A stretch of DNA of 9,258 nt, taken from assembly GCA_036848175.1 (NCBI GenBank), contig DAIUKO010000316.1:1-9258 (forward strand). The letters run 5' to 3'. Position numbers and translations under genes: made by a program. The notes under the pieces are model-generated. The model saw only the letters and a program-made list of their open reading frames with translations. It was not told the origin of the DNA and did no database searches. Positions 6,129 through 9,258 of the stretch are shown here, in pieces (within the stretch, counting starts at the first letter, position 1; the number at the start of each line of letters is the position of its first letter). The stretch comes from QHWF01 sp036848175. GTDB lineage: Bacteria; Acidobacteriota; Vicinamibacteria; Vicinamibacterales; CAVVIG01.

Positions 6129-9100
6129 ATGAAACGACTCTCTGTGTATATCGCTGCCGGTGTGACTGCAGTGGCGACGGCAGTTGCCGTCGCGCCAACT
6201 GCACGGCGCCTGGTCGCCCGCGACCATGACGGACGCGGCGGCGGTTCGCGCGCCATCTTTCTGCGCGCGCCGGCCGGCACCCGGCCGGCGATGCGTCACG
6301 CCGACATCGACGGCCTCGACGGAGCAGTGCTTCCCAATGGCCGTCTGCTCACGCCGGCCGGGATCGAGGTCGGCGTCGACGCGCCGAAGCCGTACGGTCT
6401 CGCTCTCTCGCCGGACGGCCGCGTGCTCGCGACGATCAACAGCGGCGCGTCCCGTTTTTCGGTGACGCTGATCCGCCAGTGGACGTCGCCGACGCCAACC
6501 GTCACGCGGATTCCCGTCAACGCCGCCTTCATGGGCATCGTGTTCTCCGCGGATGGCTCGCGGTTCTTCGCGTCGGGCGGCGAGAACGGCAACATCTGGG
6601 TCGGCGACACCGCCGCGAACAAGATCGTCGGATCGATCAATCTCAACACCGCCGCGCACCCGCTGACCGCACCGCTCGACGCCACGATCAATCCGCCGGG
6701 ACGCTTCAAAGGCGCCTTCCCTGGCAACCTGGCGCTCGACCGCAGCGGACGATTTCTCTTCGCCGTCGATCAGGGCAGCTTCGACGTCTTCGTCGTCGAC
6801 ACCAACGCGCTCACGGCCGGGACCGACGCGGCCGGAAAATTGACCGAGCCGAACAACTTCGCGGCCGTCGTCGCACGGATCGGATCGGGCCGCTACCCGT
6901 ACGCCGTCACGGTGAGCGCCGACGGCCGTACGCTGCTCGTCGGCAACGTCGGCATTTTCCAATACACCCACCTGACGCCGGCGAATCCGACCGGCGACGC
7001 GAACCACGATTATCCGCTCGGGTATCCCGCCGTCGGCTATCCCGACGAGGTCGAGCGCGCGAAGACGATTCAGATCAAGAAGGTCGACCCGCGCAACCTG
7101 CCCGACTCGCTGCGCGATCCCGACGGGATCCGCGTCGGCTATGTCGATCGCGATCAGAGTTACACCGTGCCCGGGCTCGGCAGTCCGAACGCGCGCGAGG
7201 CGTCATCGGTCTACGCGTTCGACATCGCCAACCCGATGGCGCCGGCGCTGCGCGGCACCGTCAAGACCGGACCGCTCGTCGGCGAAGTCGAAGAGGGCAT
7301 CGCAACGTTCAGCGGCAGCCATCCCAACGCGATCGTCGCCGGCCCGCGCGCGTACTACGTCTCGAATGGCAACAACGACAGCATCTCGATTCTTCATCCG
7401 CAGACGCTGAAAGAGCTGAGCCGCGTCAGCCTGTCGGTGCTCGATGGCGCCGACGGACGGATCAAAGGCGTTCAGCCGGTCGCGCTGGCGTTGAGTCCCG
7501 ATGGCCGCAGGCTCTACGTCGCCGAGGCCGGGATCAACGCCGTCGCCGTGCTGCGGGTGGACGGGGACGCCGCAAAGGTGCTTGGCCACATCCCGGTCGG
7601 GTGGTGGCCGAGCAGCGTGCAGGTGAGCGCCGACGGAAACACGCTGTTCGTCGCCAACTCGAAGGGACGCGGCGCCGGACCCGACAATGCGACGCCGCCC
7701 GACAATCTCGGATCGCCGAAGCACAGCGCGCTCGGCTCGGTCAGCGTGATCCCGGTGCCGTCGCAGCGCCAGCTCGACGACTACACCGAACGCGTGCTCG
7801 CCAACAACTGGCTGGCGGTCAAACCGGTGCGCGGCAAGGACGGCGACCACGACGACGATGACGACCGCAATCCGATTCCGTCACGCGCCGGTGAACCGAG
7901 CCGGGTGATCAAGCACGTGATCTTCATCAACAAGGAGAACTCGACGTTCGATCAGCTGTTCGGCGACATCACGTCGACGAGACGCGGCGTCCCGGTGAAC
8001 GGAAAGCCCGAGTACTCGCTGGGTTACAACGCGAGCCCCAACCACCACGAGCTGGCGCTCGGCTTCACGCTCGGCGACAACTTCTATCTCGAGCCGGCCG
8101 TGTCGTCGGACGGCCACCGGTGGCTGACCAACTCCTACACGACCGAGTTCGAAGAAACACACTGGCCCGCATCGTACGGCGGTCAGCGGAACGATGCCGG
8201 CGACAACGCGGCGGTCTTCCAGTCGAATCCGGGCCGCCTCGGCTTCACCGACGCGGACGGATCGCCGGCGCCGGAGGACTACAACCAGCACGGCAGCATC
8301 CATCTGCATCTCGCGCGCAACGGCGTGTCGTTCGTCAACTTCGGCAACGGCTACGAGTTCGCGGAGGTCGACGAGGACTTCGGCACCGAGCCGACCGGTA
8401 TCCGCGAGCACGTGAACGTGCCGATGGAGAAAGTGGTCCGCGACCACAGCGATCACCTCTTTCCGAACTACAACACGCACATCCCGGATGCGCCGCTGGC
8501 CGAGGATCCGACGCGGTTCAGCCGGTTCGGCCGCTTCAGGCAGGTCTTCGAAAGTCACTACGTCGATCGGCAGCGGGGCACGTGCAGCCTGCCCGGCTAC
8601 GTCGACTTGTTCTATCCAAACGATCACGGCGGCGGCGCCTTCGACATCAATCCGAGCGGTCCACCGTGGTCGTACACGAGGTTCGTGCAGGACAACGACG
8701 CGGCGCTCGGCGCCACCGTCGATCTGATCTCACACAGTCCATGCTGGAAGGACACCGTCATTTTCGTGGTCGAGGACGACCCGCAGAACGGCCTGGATCA
8801 CGTCGACGGCTATCGGTCGATCTTCCTCGCGATCGGGCCATGGGTGAAACGGCAGCACGTGGCGAAGACGCACCTGAGCCTCGCCAGCATCTTCAAGACG
8901 GTCAACCTGATTCACGGCATCCCACCGCTGAATCACTACGACGCGGTCGCGACCGACTTGCGCGATTTGTTCACGACGACGCCGGACTTCACGCCGTACA
9001 CCGCCGCGCCGGTTCTATTTGCCAAGGGCGCCTCGCCGGCGTGGATCGTCGCGAGCCGATCGATCGACTTCACCAGGCCGGACGCCGACGAAGTCCGCCT

Positions 9101-9149
9101 CCGCAGAGCGATCCTGGAATCGGAAGGCCTTCCGCGGCGAACCAAATAG
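6129..9149 (+). CDS. YncE-like beta-propeller / alkaline phosphatase superfamily fusion
   Basis: A 1006-residue exported protein. Residues 1-25 form a signal peptide or anchor (MKRLSVYIAAGVTAV...). Residues 85-560 are a YncE-type beta-propeller with recurrent blade motifs: SPDGRVLAT (94), SADGSRFFAS (140), DRSGRFLFAVD (204), SADGRTLLVGN (263), SPDGRRLYVAE (456) and SADGNTLFVAN (500). An acidic hinge KDGDHDDDDDR (570-580) follows. From 593 the C-terminal half is a phosphoesterase of the acid phosphatase/phospholipase C branch of the alkaline phosphatase superfamily. It has VIKHVIFINKENSTFDQLFGD (593-613) with Glu603-Asn604 as probable metal ligands, EPAVSSDGHRW (655-665), YPNDHGGG (829-836), and VVEDDPQNGLDHVDGYRS (880-897) carrying the second metal site. 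The family motif KEN-R-T is KEN-S-T here. Length and order match proteins annotated as bifunctional YncE/alkaline phosphatase. The likely role is periplasmic phosphoester hydrolysis with the propeller for binding; the substrate is unknown. A second exported gene follows at 17 bases, suggesting an operon. Confidence 0.9.
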   Translation: MKRLSVYIAAGVTAVATAVAVAPTARRLVARDHDGRGGGSRAIFLRAPAGTRPAMRHADIDGLDGAVLPNGRLLTPAGIEVGVDAPKPYGLALSPDGRVLATINSGASRFSVTLIRQWTSPTPTVTRIPVNAAFMGIVFSADGSRFFASGGENGNIWVGDTAANKIVGSINLNTAAHPLTAPLDATINPPGRFKGAFPGNLALDRSGRFLFAVDQGSFDVFVVDTNALTAGTDAAGKLTEPNNFAAVVARIGSGRYPYAVTVSADGRTLLVGNVGIFQYTHLTPANPTGDANHDYPLGYPAVGYPDEVERAKTIQIKKVDPRNLPDSLRDPDGIRVGYVDRDQSYTVPGLGSPNAREASSVYAFDIANPMAPALRGTVKTGPLVGEVEEGIATFSGSHPNAIVAGPRAYYVSNGNNDSISILHPQTLKELSRVSLSVLDGADGRIKGVQPVALALSPDGRRLYVAEAGINAVAVLRVDGDAAKVLGHIPVGWWPSSVQVSADGNTLFVANSKGRGAGPDNATPPDNLGSPKHSALGSVSVIPVPSQRQLDDYTERVLANNWLAVKPVRGKDGDHDDDDDRNPIPSRAGEPSRVIKHVIFINKENSTFDQLFGDITSTRRGVPVNGKPEYSLGYNASPNHHELALGFTLGDNFYLEPAVSSDGHRWLTNSYTTEFEETHWPASYGGQRNDAGDNAAVFQSNPGRLGFTDADGSPAPEDYNQHGSIHLHLARNGVSFVNFGNGYEFAEVDEDFGTEPTGIREHVNVPMEKVVRDHSDHLFPNYNTHIPDAPLAEDPTRFSRFGRFRQVFESHYVDRQRGTCSLPGYVDLFYPNDHGGGAFDINPSGPPWSYTRFVQDNDAALGATVDLISHSPCWKDTVIFVVEDDPQNGLDHVDGYRSIFLAIGPWVKRQHVAKTHLSLASIFKTVNLIHGIPPLNHYDAVATDLRDLFTTTPDFTPYTAAPVLFAKGASPAWIVASRSIDFTRPDADEVRLRRAILESEGLPRRTK

Positions 9150-9157
9150 GAGGGATT

Positions 9158-9161
9158 GAGG
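9158..9161 (+). promoter_or_regulatory. Ribosome binding site of the partial downstream gene
   Basis: The run GAGGGAG at 9158-9164 lies directly before ATG 9167. GAGG at 9158-9161 leaves a five-base spacer. A second AGGAGGG overlaps the stop codon of the preceding gene (9148-9154) but is too far upstream to serve this ATG. Confidence 0.6.
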
Positions 9162-9166
9162 GAGAC

Positions 9167-9258
9167 ATGCGTATTCGACCAAGACCGCTATTCTGGTTTT
9201 CCATGGCCGGCCTGCTCGTCTTCGCGACGGCCGCATTCGCGATCCGGCAACAGTTGCT
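9167..9258 (+). CDS. N-terminus of an exported or membrane protein, cut by window end
   Basis: Thirty codons are visible before the window ends. The start MRIRPRPLFW is basic, followed by a hydrophobic run FSMAGLLVFATAAFA and then IRQQL. This is a signal peptide with a possible cut after AFA, or a signal anchor. It starts 17 bases after the YncE/phosphatase stop on the same strand with a purine-rich ribosome binding site, so the two are probably co-transcribed and both act outside the cytoplasm. Too little is present to name a family. Confidence 0.65.
   Translation, partial: MRIRPRPLFWFSMAGLLVFATAAFAIRQQL

Noticed and set aside
6102..7007. Minus-strand open frame of 301 codons opposite the propeller
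   Set aside because: Antisense shadow with Arg/Val/Glu bias and no recognisable domain; it overlaps the strong start of the real gene.
6479..7861. Long plus-strand open frame (460 codons) inside the YncE/phosphatase gene
   Set aside because: Extremely Arg/Gln-rich translation typical of a shifted frame in GC-rich coding DNA; the propeller frame explains the region fully.
7881..8627. Minus-strand open frame of 248 codons opposite the phosphatase domain
   Set aside because: Codon-mirrored shadow of the phosphatase coding frame; no motif or initiation signal supports it.

Overview
The window is GC-rich bacterial DNA with the loose gene packing of a soil-type genome. The taxon call is an inference from family resemblance only. 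A secreted protein opens with an N-F-S-G-V-W-x-L-N motif, a TonB-receptor-like fragment reads TGRDNNGD..DRPIG, and a YncE/phosphatase fusion and a membrane-anchored SGNH hydrolase are present. Together these resemble Acidobacteriota of the Vicinamibacteria type. No rRNA, tRNA, CRISPR array, integrase or transposase was seen.

Layout. Left block (1-3753, all plus strand): an amidase-signature hydrolase, an AlkD-like DNA glycosylase starting 8 bases after it, and a membrane-anchored SGNH/GDSL-type hydrolase. A short gap then leads to a secreted Gly/Pro/Arg-rich protein of unknown function (about 3929-4588). Middle block (about 4635-6084): an intact family 2 glycosyltransferase on the minus strand sits between two apparent gene remnants. 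On its left is a fragment starting with a hydrophobic, membrane-protein-like N-terminus that is cut exactly where the glycosyltransferase ends. On its right is a frame-broken piece resembling the C-terminal end of a TonB-dependent outer-membrane receptor. Right block (6129-9258, plus strand): a 1006-residue exported fusion of a YncE-like beta-propeller and an alkaline-phosphatase-superfamily phosphoesterase, with a strong ribosome binding site. It is followed 17 bases later by the start of another exported or membrane protein that runs off the window.

How the genes work together. The amidase and the DNA repair gene may be co-transcribed but have no obvious functional link. The YncE/phosphatase and the partial downstream gene look like one operon acting outside the cytoplasm. 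The middle block looks like a rearrangement scar: an orphan glycosyltransferase on the opposite strand, bounded by broken genes. I found no convincing undescribed defence or mobile system. The most informative signals are the two remnants and the junction positions they define.
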